A stretch of DNA of 64,000 nt from Puniceicoccaceae bacterium (GCA_002729725.1 PBYS01000121.1:37772-101771); one strand, 5' to 3'; shown: positions 17,219-27,204, counted from the stretch's first letter. Notes: a model not told the origin generated them from the letters alone. Translations and numbers: made by a program.

Positions 17219-19060
17219 TTAATCGGTGCGCACTGCAAACTCTAACTTCCAACGATGGTCGGAGCGGGTGTGCTGCATCCACAAATCCAGCGTACCCATC
17301 TCAGTCACGCGCGCGTGCAACTTTACCGGCACCACTTCGCCCGCGGCTTGCCCTTCCAAGGGAGTAAGCTCCGTCTTAAGCTCCAATGTTTCTTCCAGTT
17401 CTTTCTCGGCATCTGGTAAAATAGTGCCCACCACATCCCCCGAGCGGATCGCAGAACTAAAGAAGCGGAAGGTGACAGACTCTCCGGTCACCAGGCCAAA
17501 CTCTTTGGAATCCAAGATCTCTTCGCTGCCCTCTTCCATGCCCTGTGGCACCACACACAATGCTTTCAAAGGCGGCTTAAAGCCTGGAATCGCTAAGCCA
17601 GCGGTTTCTAAGCCGATGTAATAGCTTCGGGAAGCGCCCGCTTTCACGCGTACGCCACTGCCGCTGAGTTGATTCAGACCGTAATACGCCGCCCCATGCG
17701 CAACCGCTTTGTCGTAACGCGCGCCCGCGAGTTCACGCACGGGAGCTTCGGCTCCAGTCCATTGATTCAGCAAAGCCAAAACTCGCTCACGAGCCGGTGA
17801 AGCATTGAAAAATCCACCATTAAACAACACTGCGGTCGGCTTCAGAAAACTGCCTCCTACTGCTTGAGGGCTCACCTTCCCAGTCAGACTCGGGTTGGCC
17901 TTTACGTTCTGTAAACTACGTGTGAGGAAACGTGCGAGATGCTTGCTCAACACTGGATCGCTCTCATAGGCTAAGCCAAATTCCTGCAAGCCCACCGAAG
18001 CACGCGCAGCTGGCATCTCCGTAGGCTCAACCATAGGCAGAAAGCCGTCCAGCGCGACCTGGTTCAGGGTGTCGCGACTCAAACGAGTCCCCACACTGCC
18101 CGCAAATAAAGAGGAACCTCGCGAGGGCACCGATAGTGCAACCTCAGTCAAATCGAGGTTCTCAAAAAGCGTTTCCTTTGCCTGACGACTGGCGTGCACC
18201 AGTGCTAAAAATTGCCAATCATCGATGTTGCTGCCTTCGCCTTCCATTTGATAGCGCAGCACATGCGCCAGAGCTAGATCCAGATTGTCGCCCCCGAGTA
18301 GCAAGTGCTCCCCGACACTGATGCGCTCCAGCTCGAGATTGCCCTCGACCTCTGAGACACAGATCAAACTAAAGTCTGAAGTGCCGCCCCCCACATCACA
18401 GACCAAAATAATATCTCCGGTGCGAACTTGCTGGCGCCACTCCGAACCTGCTTGCGATAGCCAAGCATAAAACGCGGCCTGCGGCTCTTCCATCAAAGTA
18501 ACCGCCCCGAGGCCCGCAGCCTCGGCCGCTTCATGAGTGAGCGAACGCGCCACTTCATCGAATGAAGCAGGCACCGTGAGCACCACATTGGTGGACTCCA
18601 GCGACCAATCGCTCTGCGACTCCTCTGCCGCCGCTCGAAAACCGTAGACCAAAGATTCTAAATAAAGCCGCGAGGCCTCAATCGGCGAGAGCTTCGCCTC
18701 CACACTGCTCGACTGCCAAGGCAAAATCGGCGCGCGGTGGTCCACCTGCGTATTGCATAACCATGACTTCGCAGAACTCACCAAACGATCGGGCACTTGG
18801 GCCCCATGCTGACGCGCAAAGGCTCCGACGACCCGGTTCTTAGAGGATTCCTGCCCAGGCAAATTAAAGGCGCCCGCAGGAAATTCATCCGCTGCCGCAA
18901 TGTAGATATTCGAGGCCAAACCAGGCCGCGCTTCCAGTGTATTCGGAGCCACGACCTGGAGAATAGAGAGATCTTCCAGACTTTGATCGTCCAGTCGCGC
19001 CACCGTCATGGCCGAGTTACTCGTGCCTAGATCAATTCCCAGACTGTATTGCTTAGACAT
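17219..19060 (-). CDS. Hsp70-family protein, first of a tandem pair
   Basis: This 613-residue Hsp70 homologue is distinct from canonical DnaK. ATPase motifs are LGIDLGTSNSAMTV (residues 7-20), VCDVGGGTSDFSLICV, and VLFNGGFFNASPARERVLAL. It shares SSAKSWLC, EEPQAAFYAWLSQ and LLGGDNLDLALAHVL with the larger downstream protein, so the two are paralogues that may form a hetero-complex. The C-terminal beta part (LGLVTGESVTFRFFSSAIRS-like region and KLHARVTEMGTLDLWM) is short, and no EEVD-like or lid motif is seen. It lies 72 bases after the DUF2760 gene; a stem-loop in that gap (19087-19110) might adjust relative expression. Confidence 0.87.
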   Translation of the reverse strand: MSKQYSLGIDLGTSNSAMTVARLDDQSLEDLSILQVVAPNTLEARPGLASNIYIAAADEFPAGAFNLPGQESSKNRVVGAFARQHGAQVPDRLVSSAKSWLCNTQVDHRAPILPWQSSSVEAKLSPIEASRLYLESLVYGFRAAAEESQSDWSLESTNVVLTVPASFDEVARSLTHEAAEAAGLGAVTLMEEPQAAFYAWLSQAGSEWRQQVRTGDIILVCDVGGGTSDFSLICVSEVEGNLELERISVGEHLLLGGDNLDLALAHVLRYQMEGEGSNIDDWQFLALVHASRQAKETLFENLDLTEVALSVPSRGSSLFAGSVGTRLSRDTLNQVALDGFLPMVEPTEMPAARASVGLQEFGLAYESDPVLSKHLARFLTRSLQNVKANPSLTGKVSPQAVGGSFLKPTAVLFNGGFFNASPARERVLALLNQWTGAEAPVRELAGARYDKAVAHGAAYYGLNQLSGSGVRVKAGASRSYYIGLETAGLAIPGFKPPLKALCVVPQGMEEGSEEILDSKEFGLVTGESVTFRFFSSAIRSGDVVGTILPDAEKELEETLELKTELTPLEGQAAGEVVPVKLHARVTEMGTLDLWMQHTRSDHRWKLEFAVRTD

Positions 19061-19086
19061 AATAAATTTTTATTTAAATTTCGCCA

Positions 19087-19110
19087 GTCGCTGAGCCTTC
19101 TCCCAGCGAC
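19087..19110 (-). other. Stem-loop between the DUF2760 and Hsp70 genes
   Basis: GTCGCTG (19087-19093 on the plus strand) pairs with CAGCGAC (19104-19110), leaving a 10-base loop. On the transcribed strand it is not followed by a T-run, so it is more like a processing or attenuation hairpin inside the operon than a terminator. Confidence 0.35.
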
Positions 19111-19132
19111 ATCTTCAAAGAGTCAGGCCTGC

Positions 19133-19786
19133 TTAGCGGACTTCGACTTCAGCAGCCACCAACAGGTGCGTGCCTTGCGCCTCCGCACGTGCACCCAATA
19201 CTTTCGGTAGTGAGACCGCGCGAGTCTTCCAGCCTTTATGCTTCAATACACCAGAATAAGGCGGCTCGCCATCCACTTTACCACTGAGACGATACTCATT
19301 ACGGTCAAAGGCCGCTTCTAATGTGATCGGCTGGTTCTCAGCCACCGACGCCACAGGCTCGATCGTGAAGTTATGCTGCATCACTTGTTGACAACCCTGA
19401 TGCACAAAACGCGCCGCAGCGGCGATCTGCGCGTCTGGATAACTCTTAATGTCATCCATCACGAAATCCAAAAAACGCCCTTTTTCTTGCAACAAGGTAA
19501 GTAACTGTGCCACTTGCACCTCAGAGTTTTGCTGCGGGATCTTTTGCAGGTCCGGTTGCTTCGTTTCCGGTGCGACGGGTGCAACTGGTTCGGACGCGGG
19601 CGTCGCAGTAGGCTCACTGACAGCCGCCGCGGTATTAAGCGTCAAAGCCAGCACACAGCCGACCGCGGCCACAGCAATCACAGCATAGGCTAAAAGCTGC
19701 GCCTGATCCGCAAAAGCAGGCAACAACACGAGCACGCCAAGCACTAGAAGAACGAAATAACTAACAATTAAAAGTGTCTTTTTCAT
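19133..19786 (-). CDS. DUF2760 domain-containing membrane protein
   Basis: This 217-residue protein has two N-terminal membrane helices (about residues 5-23 and 32-50), then an Ala/Pro/Thr linker and a cytosolic DUF2760 domain. The domain signature is clear: LLQEKGRFLDFVMDDIKSY, AAAARFVHQGCQQVM, and PPYSGVLKHKGWKTRAVSLP. The family has no known biochemical activity but is recurrently encoded upstream of two Hsp70-like proteins, exactly as here. It may anchor or regulate that chaperone pair at the membrane; this is inference from context. ATG 19786 follows a 70-base gap from the convergently oriented side of the renalase-like gene on the same strand. Confidence 0.85.
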   Translation of the reverse strand: MKKTLLIVSYFVLLVLGVLVLLPAFADQAQLLAYAVIAVAAVGCVLALTLNTAAAVSEPTATPASEPVAPVAPETKQPDLQKIPQQNSEVQVAQLLTLLQEKGRFLDFVMDDIKSYPDAQIAAAARFVHQGCQQVMQHNFTIEPVASVAENQPITLEAAFDRNEYRLSGKVDGEPPYSGVLKHKGWKTRAVSLPKVLGARAEAQGTHLLVAAEVEVR

Positions 19787-19856
19787 AAGCTAAAAAATGA
19801 AGCCTGCTACATTCGCAAGGATTCACTTGGACGCAAGCGAACAAACGCCTGATCCC

Positions 19857-20831
19857 TCACACAGTCACATCCAAAACCGCCGCCGCAGCCTCAATCCCCG
19901 ACAAGGCGGCCCCCTCGACGCGGGCACCTCCAAAAGCGTCGCCCGCGAGTGTCAATTGCAGACCAGCATTTTGAAAATAAGGCTCGGACCATGGATTGAT
20001 CGGCAAAGTGAAGCCCCAACGATGACAGCTAAACTCCAACACTTTAGCCCCTAGATAAGGCGCCGCCGCTTCCAGCATTTGCGCACCACGCACCCCATCG
20101 GGCGAATCCCAGTGCGCTTCCGCAAAATCCGCATCCGCATGTATTGTGATCGCGGATACATCAGGTGATATGCCCTTTTTCTGATTGTCAGCAATCCATG
20201 TCAGAGGCGCCTCCGAAAGCTTCAATGCACCTGGTGCAGCGAGGCCACTAGGGCCATCTAGAATCGCCAAGGTGGCCAAGCCACGTTCATATCGAACGGC
20301 TCGCAAAGCTTCTGTCTGATCCCCCGCATAATCCAGCCCACTGGTATGCAACAATCCCAGCGCCTGTGGCAAAGGCACGGTGATCACTAGATGTTTCGTC
20401 CCGTAGCGATTTCCGTGCTGGCTCAGTACAATCCAGCCGTCCAGCCCACGCACCAACTCCACCACGGGCTCGGAAGTGCGCACATCTAAACTTTGTGCCA
20501 AATATTTAGGGGCATCGGTCATGCCATTGATACCACAATAACGCGCGTGGCCCGCTGGATCCCTATAGCCGGGCGTGTGGCGATACCACTTCTTGATCAC
20601 CCCCGCAGCAAGCCATTCATCCGCGTAAGCTTTCAGGCGCCCATCACGCACAGTAAAAAACTGTGCGCCATGATCGAGCCGCCCTCCGGCCATGCGTCGC
20701 GTGGCCATACGCCCACCCAAACCGCGGCCCTTGTCCAGCACACGCACAGTTTTGCCGGCACGCTGTAATTCGCTGGCGCAGAGAAGACCGGAAATGCCGG
20801 CTCCGATAATGAGAACGTCGGTAGTTTGCAT
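19857..20831 (-). CDS. Renalase-like NAD(P)/FAD-dependent oxidoreductase
   Basis: This 324-residue flavoprotein has an N-terminal dinucleotide-binding motif VLIIGAGISGLLCASELQRAG, then KGRGLGGRMATRRMAG and LDHGAQFFTVRDGRLKAY. That GRMATRR...DHGAQFFT combination is characteristic of bacterial renalase-type enzymes. Family knowledge: these oxidise aberrant dihydro-NAD(P) isomers back to NAD(P)+. The C-terminus has the second FAD contact LTLAGDAFGGARVEGAALSG. ATG 20831 is selected over an upstream codon by its alignment with the Rossmann motif. The gene follows the TIGR01777 epimerase by 19 bases, suggesting co-transcription. Confidence 0.83.
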   Translation of the reverse strand: MQTTDVLIIGAGISGLLCASELQRAGKTVRVLDKGRGLGGRMATRRMAGGRLDHGAQFFTVRDGRLKAYADEWLAAGVIKKWYRHTPGYRDPAGHARYCGINGMTDAPKYLAQSLDVRTSEPVVELVRGLDGWIVLSQHGNRYGTKHLVITVPLPQALGLLHTSGLDYAGDQTEALRAVRYERGLATLAILDGPSGLAAPGALKLSEAPLTWIADNQKKGISPDVSAITIHADADFAEAHWDSPDGVRGAQMLEAAAPYLGAKVLEFSCHRWGFTLPINPWSEPYFQNAGLQLTLAGDAFGGARVEGAALSGIEAAAAVLDVTV

Positions 20832-20850
20832 GGAAAAGGAGAAATATAAT

Positions 20851-21786
20851 TTAGGACTGTGCTGCATCGAACGCAGCGCGGAGTGCGTGCTCTAGCTTGG
20901 GCTGTTGCCACTCAAAGCCGAGTTCGGTCAGCCGTTGAGGCCGCACTCTCAAATTACTAAGCACAGTCTCCTCGCCCATTTGACCGAAAAGCATTTTTAC
21001 GACAACAGCAGGAACCGGTAAAATCGTTGGACGCCCCAAAACCTTACCAAGCTTTTTAGTGAATTCCGAATTGGTGACCGACTCTGGCGCCACCGCATTG
21101 ATCACACCGCGGACCGATCTATTTTCCACCGCAAAAACATAAACATCCACCAGATCAGGCAAACTGATCCAGCTCATCCTTTGCTGTCCATCGCCAATGC
21201 GACCACCGACCCCGCACTTAAATGCAGGCAGCATTTTGGCTAAAGCCCCCCCCTGCCTGCTGAGCACAATGCCCGTACGCAAAAATGCAGTCCGCACGCC
21301 CGCATCCGTGAGCGCACTCGCAGCAGCCTCCCATTCGCGCACCACCTCCGCTAAAAAGCCATCCCCCATCGGACTCGACTCATCCACCCAGTCTTCCAAA
21401 TCGGCTCCGTAGTAACTAATGCCCGATGCGGAAATGAACGCGGGCCGCTGCGCCTGCTCTAGAATCGCGTCCACTAGCAAATGAGCGCTGGCACCCCGAC
21501 TTCGCAGTATCCGTTCTTTCGCAGCAGAACTCCAGCGCTGCACGACACTTTCGCCCGCAAGATGCACAACCACATCCACCCCCACAAGCGCCGCAGTATC
21601 CAACTGCCCCGCAGCCACATCCCATTGCACATCGCCGCGCTCACTGCGCGAGAGCCTGCGCACGCGATGTCCACGACTTTGCAGTTTTTCACATAAAGCC
21701 TGCCCCACCAATCCACTCGCGCCAGAGACTAAAATGGAAAGTGCAGGAGCTATCGTAGGAGGACTGGTAGATTCTGAGGCCATCAC
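20851..21786 (-). CDS. TIGR01777-family NAD-dependent epimerase
   Basis: This 311-residue short-chain dehydrogenase/epimerase-like protein of the YfcH/SulA type has the Rossmann motif ILVSGASGLVGQALCEKL (residues 18-35), the family block VVVHLAGESVVQRWSSAAKE, the active-site region SASGISYYGADLEDWVDE and a C-terminal DUF1731 segment (RPTILPVPAVVVKMLFGQMG, VLSNLRVRPQRLTELGFEW). The reaction of the family is not established. It overlaps nothing, and sits between lnt (21 bases upstream) and the renalase-like gene, all on the same strand, so the three may be an operon. Confidence 0.9.
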   Translation of the reverse strand: MMASESTSPPTIAPALSILVSGASGLVGQALCEKLQSRGHRVRRLSRSERGDVQWDVAAGQLDTAALVGVDVVVHLAGESVVQRWSSAAKERILRSRGASAHLLVDAILEQAQRPAFISASGISYYGADLEDWVDESSPMGDGFLAEVVREWEAAASALTDAGVRTAFLRTGIVLSRQGGALAKMLPAFKCGVGGRIGDGQQRMSWISLPDLVDVYVFAVENRSVRGVINAVAPESVTNSEFTKKLGKVLGRPTILPVPAVVVKMLFGQMGEETVLSNLRVRPQRLTELGFEWQQPKLEHALRAAFDAAQS

Positions 21787-21807
21787 AGCTCAGAATACAC
21801 AAACCCA

Positions 21808-23460
21808 CTAATTTTGCGATCGAAGCGGCGACATAAAAACAAAGATCAAAGCCATCACAGCCAATCCGCCCGACACAAAAACAAACCAATCCCCATGCCG
21901 GGTGTAGTAACTTTGTTGACGACTCCACTCATCAAATTGAAAGACGCTATACCCGCCCCCGCCACGGAAGAAAATACTGCCCGCTTCATCGACCAACACT
22001 TCCCGCACCGTACCGTAACTATCGATCCAGCCACTCCAGCCACCGTTGCCAGCGCGCATTACAGGACGACGATTTTCAACCGCACGCAGCACGGAATGCG
22101 CCGCATGCTGCACCGCGCCGCCCTCTTCACCATACCACGCGTTGTTCGTCGCCACAAAAAAGAGATCCGCTCCAGCCCGTGCACTCGCGCGCGCCAAATG
22201 CGGAAAGGCATCCTCATAACAGACCAAAGAGCCGACCTCATAATTGCTGCCATTCACAGTCAAATCAATCAAGCCAGCCGAATCGCCCGCGACAAAAGAT
22301 CCCCCAACCGGCACCACCTTCTCAATAAACCCAAAGGGCGCAGGCACATATTCACCAAATGGAACCAACTCCCGCTTAGTATAAAACTGCGAGGACAAAC
22401 CAGTGGCCGGCTCCACCCAAAAGGCCCCATTACGCCATTCATCCAATGCACGGTCCTGCGAAAGATTCCCCATCAAAATCGGCTTCCCCAGCTCATTGGC
22501 CAGGCGCTCCACACGCACCTGCATTTCAAGGTTCCCCATCACTGGCCAAGGCGTCGCCGCCTCCGGCCAAAGCACTACGTCACTCTCCAAACTCGCAACG
22601 AAACGCGTCTGCCGCTCCAAGATGTCAAGATTCTCAAGCTCACGATCCGTGTCCCACTTCAACTCCGGCAGAATATAAGGCTGTACCACCGCGGCCGTCA
22701 GTATCGGCTTAGCCGAATCCGGCTGAGGTAGTGACGAGAAAAACACAAAAATGCACAAGCCCAGTCCACTCATGCCCAGATACAGATCCGGACTGAACCA
22801 GCCCGTCCACATCTTACGCTCACGACGCACCAACCGGTGCCGCAAAGTTTGCGTGACACATAGGTTAAAAAATACCAACAGAAAAGAAACCCCATACGCC
22901 CCCGACCAGGCCGCAATTTGCAACACCACAGGACGCTCCCATTGACTCAAAGACAGCGGAGCCCAAGGAAACCCCCAGAGCAACCAAGTACGCGCCCACT
23001 CCAGCACAACCCACGCGCCCGCAAGCCCCGCAAAGCCCAACACCCGCCTGACAATATTCGCCCCCAACAAACGCGGCAACAAAGCACGAGCCATCGCAAG
23101 CCATAGAGCAAAAAGCACCGCCAGCACCCCACTCAAAGCAATCGTGCCAAACCAAGTCACATGGCGCAACCAGACCAAAATCGAAAACCAGCTCACCCAG
23201 CCCGTAACAATCGCCACCAGCCAGAAAATACGTCGAGACGGCTTCGTATATAACCACAGCAACAGCGGCACAAAGGCAATGTAAGCCGCCTCTGCAAACT
23301 CGAAGGGAGGAATCGAAATCACCCACATCAGCGCGGACAGCACCGCAGCCAACAAGCCCCAATAAGTCGAATAGCTCGAATGAGGAGAGGGCCCCTCTTC
23401 AGCAGCCGCTAATTCAGGATTTAAAGCGCCGAGAGTCTGCGTCACCCGCGCCTCCGACAT
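21808..23460 (-). CDS. lnt: Apolipoprotein N-acyltransferase
   Basis: Lnt adds the third acyl chain to lipoproteins at the inner membrane. The protein (550 residues from ATG 23460) has about six to seven membrane helices in the first 250 residues, then a nitrilase-type domain facing the periplasm. Catalytic residues can be seen: glutamate in VVLWPEAATPWP (around 299), lysine in FYTKRELVPFGEYVP (around 361), and cysteine in GSLVCYEDAFPHLA (around 412). A final membrane helix (WFVFVSGGLAVMALIFVFM) ends the protein. Presence of Lnt supports a Gram-negative envelope. The ATG at 23460 gives a short soluble N-terminus. Confidence 0.94.
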   Translation of the reverse strand: MSEARVTQTLGALNPELAAAEEGPSPHSSYSTYWGLLAAVLSALMWVISIPPFEFAEAAYIAFVPLLLWLYTKPSRRIFWLVAIVTGWVSWFSILVWLRHVTWFGTIALSGVLAVLFALWLAMARALLPRLLGANIVRRVLGFAGLAGAWVVLEWARTWLLWGFPWAPLSLSQWERPVVLQIAAWSGAYGVSFLLVFFNLCVTQTLRHRLVRRERKMWTGWFSPDLYLGMSGLGLCIFVFFSSLPQPDSAKPILTAAVVQPYILPELKWDTDRELENLDILERQTRFVASLESDVVLWPEAATPWPVMGNLEMQVRVERLANELGKPILMGNLSQDRALDEWRNGAFWVEPATGLSSQFYTKRELVPFGEYVPAPFGFIEKVVPVGGSFVAGDSAGLIDLTVNGSNYEVGSLVCYEDAFPHLARASARAGADLFFVATNNAWYGEEGGAVQHAAHSVLRAVENRRPVMRAGNGGWSGWIDSYGTVREVLVDEAGSIFFRGGGGYSVFQFDEWSRQQSYYTRHGDWFVFVSGGLAVMALIFVFMSPLRSQN

Positions 23461-23632
23461 TAATGTTTGTTTGCTGAAAATATTCACCTGTCTCAAATTT
23501 ACTGCGCCAGTCAGAGATTAACTCGCGATTAAAAAGCAGCACGTTCATAGCAATGAACCAGATACACAAGAAAGATGTAATAACAGCGAGCAAGCGCATC
23601 CGAAGTCCCAAGCCAACAAACAATCAAGCCCA

Positions 23633-24619
23633 TCAGCCAAACACCTTACGCCGCAGCCCCTGTATCACCGCCAAATCGCCCCAGGCCGAGCCGCGCATCA
23701 CATTCACCTTCGGTGGGTGCTTTCGCCCGCGCTCCACTTGCCACGCTCCCGTAAAACCACGAACAAACTCAGCTGAGCCCAAAATCGCACCATCAGTAAA
23801 ATAGCGCACCCGGCAGCGCAGCATCACCGCCTTCGATAACTCACCCTCCTGCTCATCCAGCACCTTTAAAGCGCGCTCACGCGTCATATCCGACAAACCA
23901 ACCTGCGCCGCATGCTTACCGAATATCAGCAAACGATGCGCCTGCAAGGCCGACTGCGGATCCCGAGCACCGTGGTCGCTCCAAATATGGACCATGCCCC
24001 GCTCCGCCTCTGCCACACCTGCCACGGCCTCCGCGTAGCCGCAAAAACGATAATCCTTCGGATCCTCGACTAGGCCCGCACGCACCGGATTCAGATCAAT
24101 ATAAGCCGCCATCGTTTGCAGCGGATTGCCATGTCCCTCCACCAGGACCGATTTAAAACGGTCCGCCCACAGAGTGCCATAGCGCTTATGATTACGATTA
24201 AACCAGACCGAAAAGCGCTGCTTCACCGCCTTCATATATTCAGAGACATCGCCCATCCGCGCCAACAATTTCGCACGCAACTGCTGCGCCTCCTCAGAGT
24301 CCGCTTGCAAGTGAGAGCGCAGCACCTTGACCGAATCCGCCTGATACTTGGTAGGCTTCGGGTACAGCACCTGATAGCGGCGCATCAATTCAGCATCATC
24401 CACCTGCTGACGATCCGGCACACGCAAGAGCACGTGAAAGTGATTCGACATCACACAGTAGGTCAGCACCTGCACCCCGCAAAAATCCGCCACCTGCCAG
24501 ATCATCTTACGCAGCATCTCCTTCTCACGATCCTGGAACAAGCGCTCCCCATTCACCACCCGCGTCATGCAATGATAAACCGCATCCTGCCCATGAATCT
24601 TTTTACGACGAACCTTCAT
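23633..24619 (-). CDS. REP-associated tyrosine transposase (RAYT, Y1_Tnp/HUH family)
   Basis: This 328-residue HUH single-strand transposase of the RAYT type starts KKIHGQDAVYHCMTRVVNGE. The metal-binding histidine pair is in VMSNHFHVLLRVP (around residue 85), and the catalytic tyrosine is most likely in VSEYMKAVKQRFSVWFN (around residue 130), followed by YGTLWADRFKSVLVE and YIDLNPVRAGLVEDPKDY. RAYTs are domesticated, act on short REP palindromes and are usually single-copy. ATG 24619 has a good GAGGGGAG ribosome-binding site. No flanking inverted repeats or target duplications were seen, so it does not look like a recent insertion. A candidate REP hairpin is at 39745-39806. Confidence 0.88.
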   Translation of the reverse strand: MKVRRKKIHGQDAVYHCMTRVVNGERLFQDREKEMLRKMIWQVADFCGVQVLTYCVMSNHFHVLLRVPDRQQVDDAELMRRYQVLYPKPTKYQADSVKVLRSHLQADSEEAQQLRAKLLARMGDVSEYMKAVKQRFSVWFNRNHKRYGTLWADRFKSVLVEGHGNPLQTMAAYIDLNPVRAGLVEDPKDYRFCGYAEAVAGVAEAERGMVHIWSDHGARDPQSALQAHRLLIFGKHAAQVGLSDMTRERALKVLDEQEGELSKAVMLRCRVRYFTDGAILGSAEFVRGFTGAWQVERGRKHPPKVNVMRGSAWGDLAVIQGLRRKVFG

Positions 24620-24724
24620 TCTCCCCTCAAGATGAACCTCTTCTCACATAAACTCAACCTATTTCTTATAGCCTGGTTAATTTATTGTGTGTTTTGTGCG
24701 TAGTAGGGGGAGCTGTGTTTGGGG

Positions 24725-26677
24725 CTAGCGGGCGCTGGCGAAACCTGCGCGCTCGGGGTAGTGCTCGATGAATTCTAGGAAGATGTCTTTGGCGACGGGG
24801 CCGGCGGTGGATCCGCCGTGGTAGCGCTCGCTGTCATTGGTGCCTTCGACCATGACGGCGACCGCGATCTGTGGATTCTCCACGGGAGCGAAGCCGACAA
24901 ACCATGCGAGGTTGACGCCTTTGCCATGGGCACGGAAGTCGGCGGTGCCAGTCTTGCCCGCAATCCGGAGTCCGTCGATTTGCACGAGGCGCCCGGTGCC
25001 GTCCTTGCCGACGACACGTTCCATACCTTCCCATAGGGCGTCGTGTTGCTGCGGCGTGAGACCGATCGGCTCGCCGCCATGGTCCACCTGCTGAGCCTCT
25101 TCGTTGGTTAAGGCACGCAGGGTGGGTCGCGTGCGGGTTTCGTCGCGAGCAATCGACGCAATCACTGTCGCCATTTGTAGGGGAGTCACGAGTAGAAAGC
25201 CTTGCCCGATCGCGGTGTTGGCGGTATCTCCGGGCACCCAACCGGAGCCAATTTGCTCACGTTTCCACTCTTTACTGGGCACGACGAGGCGGCTGGTCTC
25301 GAAGGGGACCTCGATGTTTGTCTTTTGATCGAGTCCGAAGCGCTTGGCTTCGGCGCTTAATACGTCGATGCCCATATCGAGGCCTTCGGCATAATAATAC
25401 ACGTTGCAACTGGCCTCGACGGCGGCGGCGAGGTCAACGATGCCGTGCCCGTAGCGCGCATTGCAGCGGAAGATTCGATTGCCTAAGCGATAAAGACCTT
25501 GGCAGTCGTGCTGAGTATCGGCTGTGATGCTGCCATGGCGCATGCCAGCGATGGAGGTGATTAACTTGAAGGTGGAGCCTGGAGGATAGGAAAGTTGAAC
25601 GGCGCGATTGAGCCATGCACCACGTTCGTTGATTTCGTCAAATGTGCTGCGTGGAATGAATGGGCTGAGGTCGTTGAGGTCATAGCTGGGGTGGCTGGCG
25701 ATGGCCAGCACCTCGCCGGAATGGATATCGAGCGCGACGGCCGCGCCACGGCGTTCGCCGAGGGCGACTTCAGCCGCGAGCTGAAGATCGATATCAATGC
25801 TGGTGATCAGGTCCTTACCTTGTTGCGGCGCCTTCATCTCTAATCTGGAGTCTTGAAAACCGAGTGGATCAACACGCCAGATTTCAGTGCCGGTTTCCCC
25901 GGACAGAAGGTCATTAAAATGGCGTTCGAGACCGGTCTTACCCCGCTTGGTTTTAAAAGTGAATGTTTTGATCCCATCGTCGGGAATCTCTTCGGGGTCA
26001 GGATTCACGTTTTGCACATAGCCGAGTGTATGGGCTGCGGCAACGCCGTAGGGATAATAGCGTGCGGTATCGGTATGAATTTGAATGGCTGATTTAACGG
26101 GCACTTGCTCAATCAGGCGGGCGTATTGATCGGCATTGAGATCTTCGACGAGTGGCAGGGGCAGCAGGAGCTGTTCGTTAAAATGACGAATGATCTTACG
26201 CAGGGAGAGTGTATCGTCGCGACCGGTGATGTGGTTGATCTGATCGATATAGCGCTGAATTACATTTTGGCGCGCACGCCACTGCAGATCGTTGTAGTTC
26301 GGGGTGAGTTGAGAGTCTTCTCGCTCCGATTCGGGTGTCTGCTCGTAAGCCTCACGGAGTGCTTCGCGCTCGGCTCGAATTATCTTGGAATACTCGCTGC
26401 GAAATTCGCGCCGCAGGTCATCCAGGTAGACGACGGCCGAATACTGCGGACGATTGCCGACGAGGAGATTGCCCTTGCGATCGTAGATATCGCCGCGGGG
26501 CCCGGGCTTCAAAATACGGCGCTCGGTTTGGCGTTTCTCGATTTCCTCATATTTCTGATAGGCGACAAGTTGCCGCCAGCCTAAGCCGACCAGGAGCGTC
26601 ACACCGGCTGCCATGACGATCCAAAAGAAAAAGAGAATACGCGGATTTTCGCCGCGATGAAAATCATAGCCGCTCAT
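24725..26677 (-). CDS. mrdA: Penicillin-binding protein 2, elongasome transpeptidase
   Basis: PBP2 cross-links peptidoglycan in the side wall during rod growth. The 650-residue protein has one N-terminal membrane anchor (residues about 15-35), a dimerisation/pedestal domain starting [20 protein letters not shown], and a class B transpeptidase domain. Active-site motifs are [12 protein letters not shown] (serine around residue 366), EASCNVYYY and AGKTGTADF (around 574). The ATG overlaps the mreD stop (ATGA type overlap), placing it fourth in the mreB-mreC-mreD-mrdA operon. RodA, often next, is missing here: the following gene is the RAYT transposase. Confidence 0.95.
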   Translation of the reverse strand: MSGYDFHRGENPRILFFFWIVMAAGVTLLVGLGWRQLVAYQKYEEIEKRQTERRILKPGPRGDIYDRKGNLLVGNRPQYSAVVYLDDLRREFRSEYSKIIRAEREALREAYEQTPESEREDSQLTPNYNDLQWRARQNVIQRYIDQINHITGRDDTLSLRKIIRHFNEQLLLPLPLVEDLNADQYARLIEQVPVKSAIQIHTDTARYYPYGVAAAHTLGYVQNVNPDPEEIPDDGIKTFTFKTKRGKTGLERHFNDLLSGETGTEIWRVDPLGFQDSRLEMKAPQQGKDLITSIDIDLQLAAEVALGERRGAAVALDIHSGEVLAIASHPSYDLNDLSPFIPRSTFDEINERGAWLNRAVQLSYPPGSTFKLITSIAGMRHGSITADTQHDCQGLYRLGNRIFRCNARYGHGIVDLAAAVEASCNVYYYAEGLDMGIDVLSAEAKRFGLDQKTNIEVPFETSRLVVPSKEWKREQIGSGWVPGDTANTAIGQGFLLVTPLQMATVIASIARDETRTRPTLRALTNEEAQQVDHGGEPIGLTPQQHDALWEGMERVVGKDGTGRLVQIDGLRIAGKTGTADFRAHGKGVNLAWFVGFAPVENPQIAVAVMVEGTNDSERYHGGSTAGPVAKDIFLEFIEHYPERAGFASAR

Positions 26678-27204
26678 AGGGTGGGAAAATCCTCAGGTTC
26701 CGTATCGAGACGACAGAGCGCGAAGAGCATACGCTCAAAATTGAAAAACCACGGAGCTACCAACAAGAGCGCTAAATGAGAACAGAGACTGGTCACAAGC
26801 ACATGCCCCCAAAAGCCTAGACTGGAAAAGTGAGTATACCCCATAGCCACTGTGACCAGTAGTAGCGCAAAAAGGTTCAATGCATGTGCCAGCATGATGG
26901 GATGGTAGTTATGCTCTGCTCGAAAACGTATCCTCATTTGAAAAATAAAGGCGCCCGCGAAGAGAAAGCCGACGGTGAATAGCCCAAAGCTTGCTGGCAA
27001 TGCCGCATCGACCCACAGCCCGGTGAACAAAGTGCAGATAAAATAGGACTGATGGCGCAAATATAGGGCTGGAAAGACGAGCATCGGCCCTAGGATCAGC
27101 AGATAGATCGACCAACTCGCCAGTGCCGAGTTAACCAGCATGGTCAAATAGAGCAAAAGCGCATTCGCCCCGAACATGAGTATGGCACGCGGATCAAGGA
27201 GCAT
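26674..27204 (-). CDS. mreD: Rod shape-determining protein MreD
   Basis: This 176-residue membrane protein has five to six hydrophobic helices (for example [19 protein letters not shown] and [18 protein letters not shown]) and little else. MreD sequences are poorly conserved, so the call rests on size, topology and position between mreC, whose end it overlaps by 11 bases, and mrdA. It acts in the inner membrane as part of the elongasome. Confidence 0.82.
   Translation of the reverse strand: MLLDPRAILMFGANALLLYLTMLVNSALASWSIYLLILGPMLVFPALYLRHQSYFICTLFTGLWVDAALPASFGLFTVGFLFAGAFIFQMRIRFRAEHNYHPIMLAHALNLFALLLVTVAMGYTHFSSLGFWGHVLVTSLCSHLALLLVAPWFFNFERMLFALCRLDTEPEDFPTL

Noticed and set aside
23414..23623. 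Hydrophobic 69-residue minus-strand frame overlapping the lnt start
   Set aside because: It begins at a weak TTG and ends in another frame inside lnt; no ribosome-binding site or family resemblance, so it is taken as chance in a low-complexity intergenic stretch.
19857..24619. Operon of lnt, epimerase, renalase-like gene and RAYT
   Set aside because: The first three may be co-transcribed, but the RAYT gene is 172 bases upstream with its own ribosome-binding site, so one operon is not supported.
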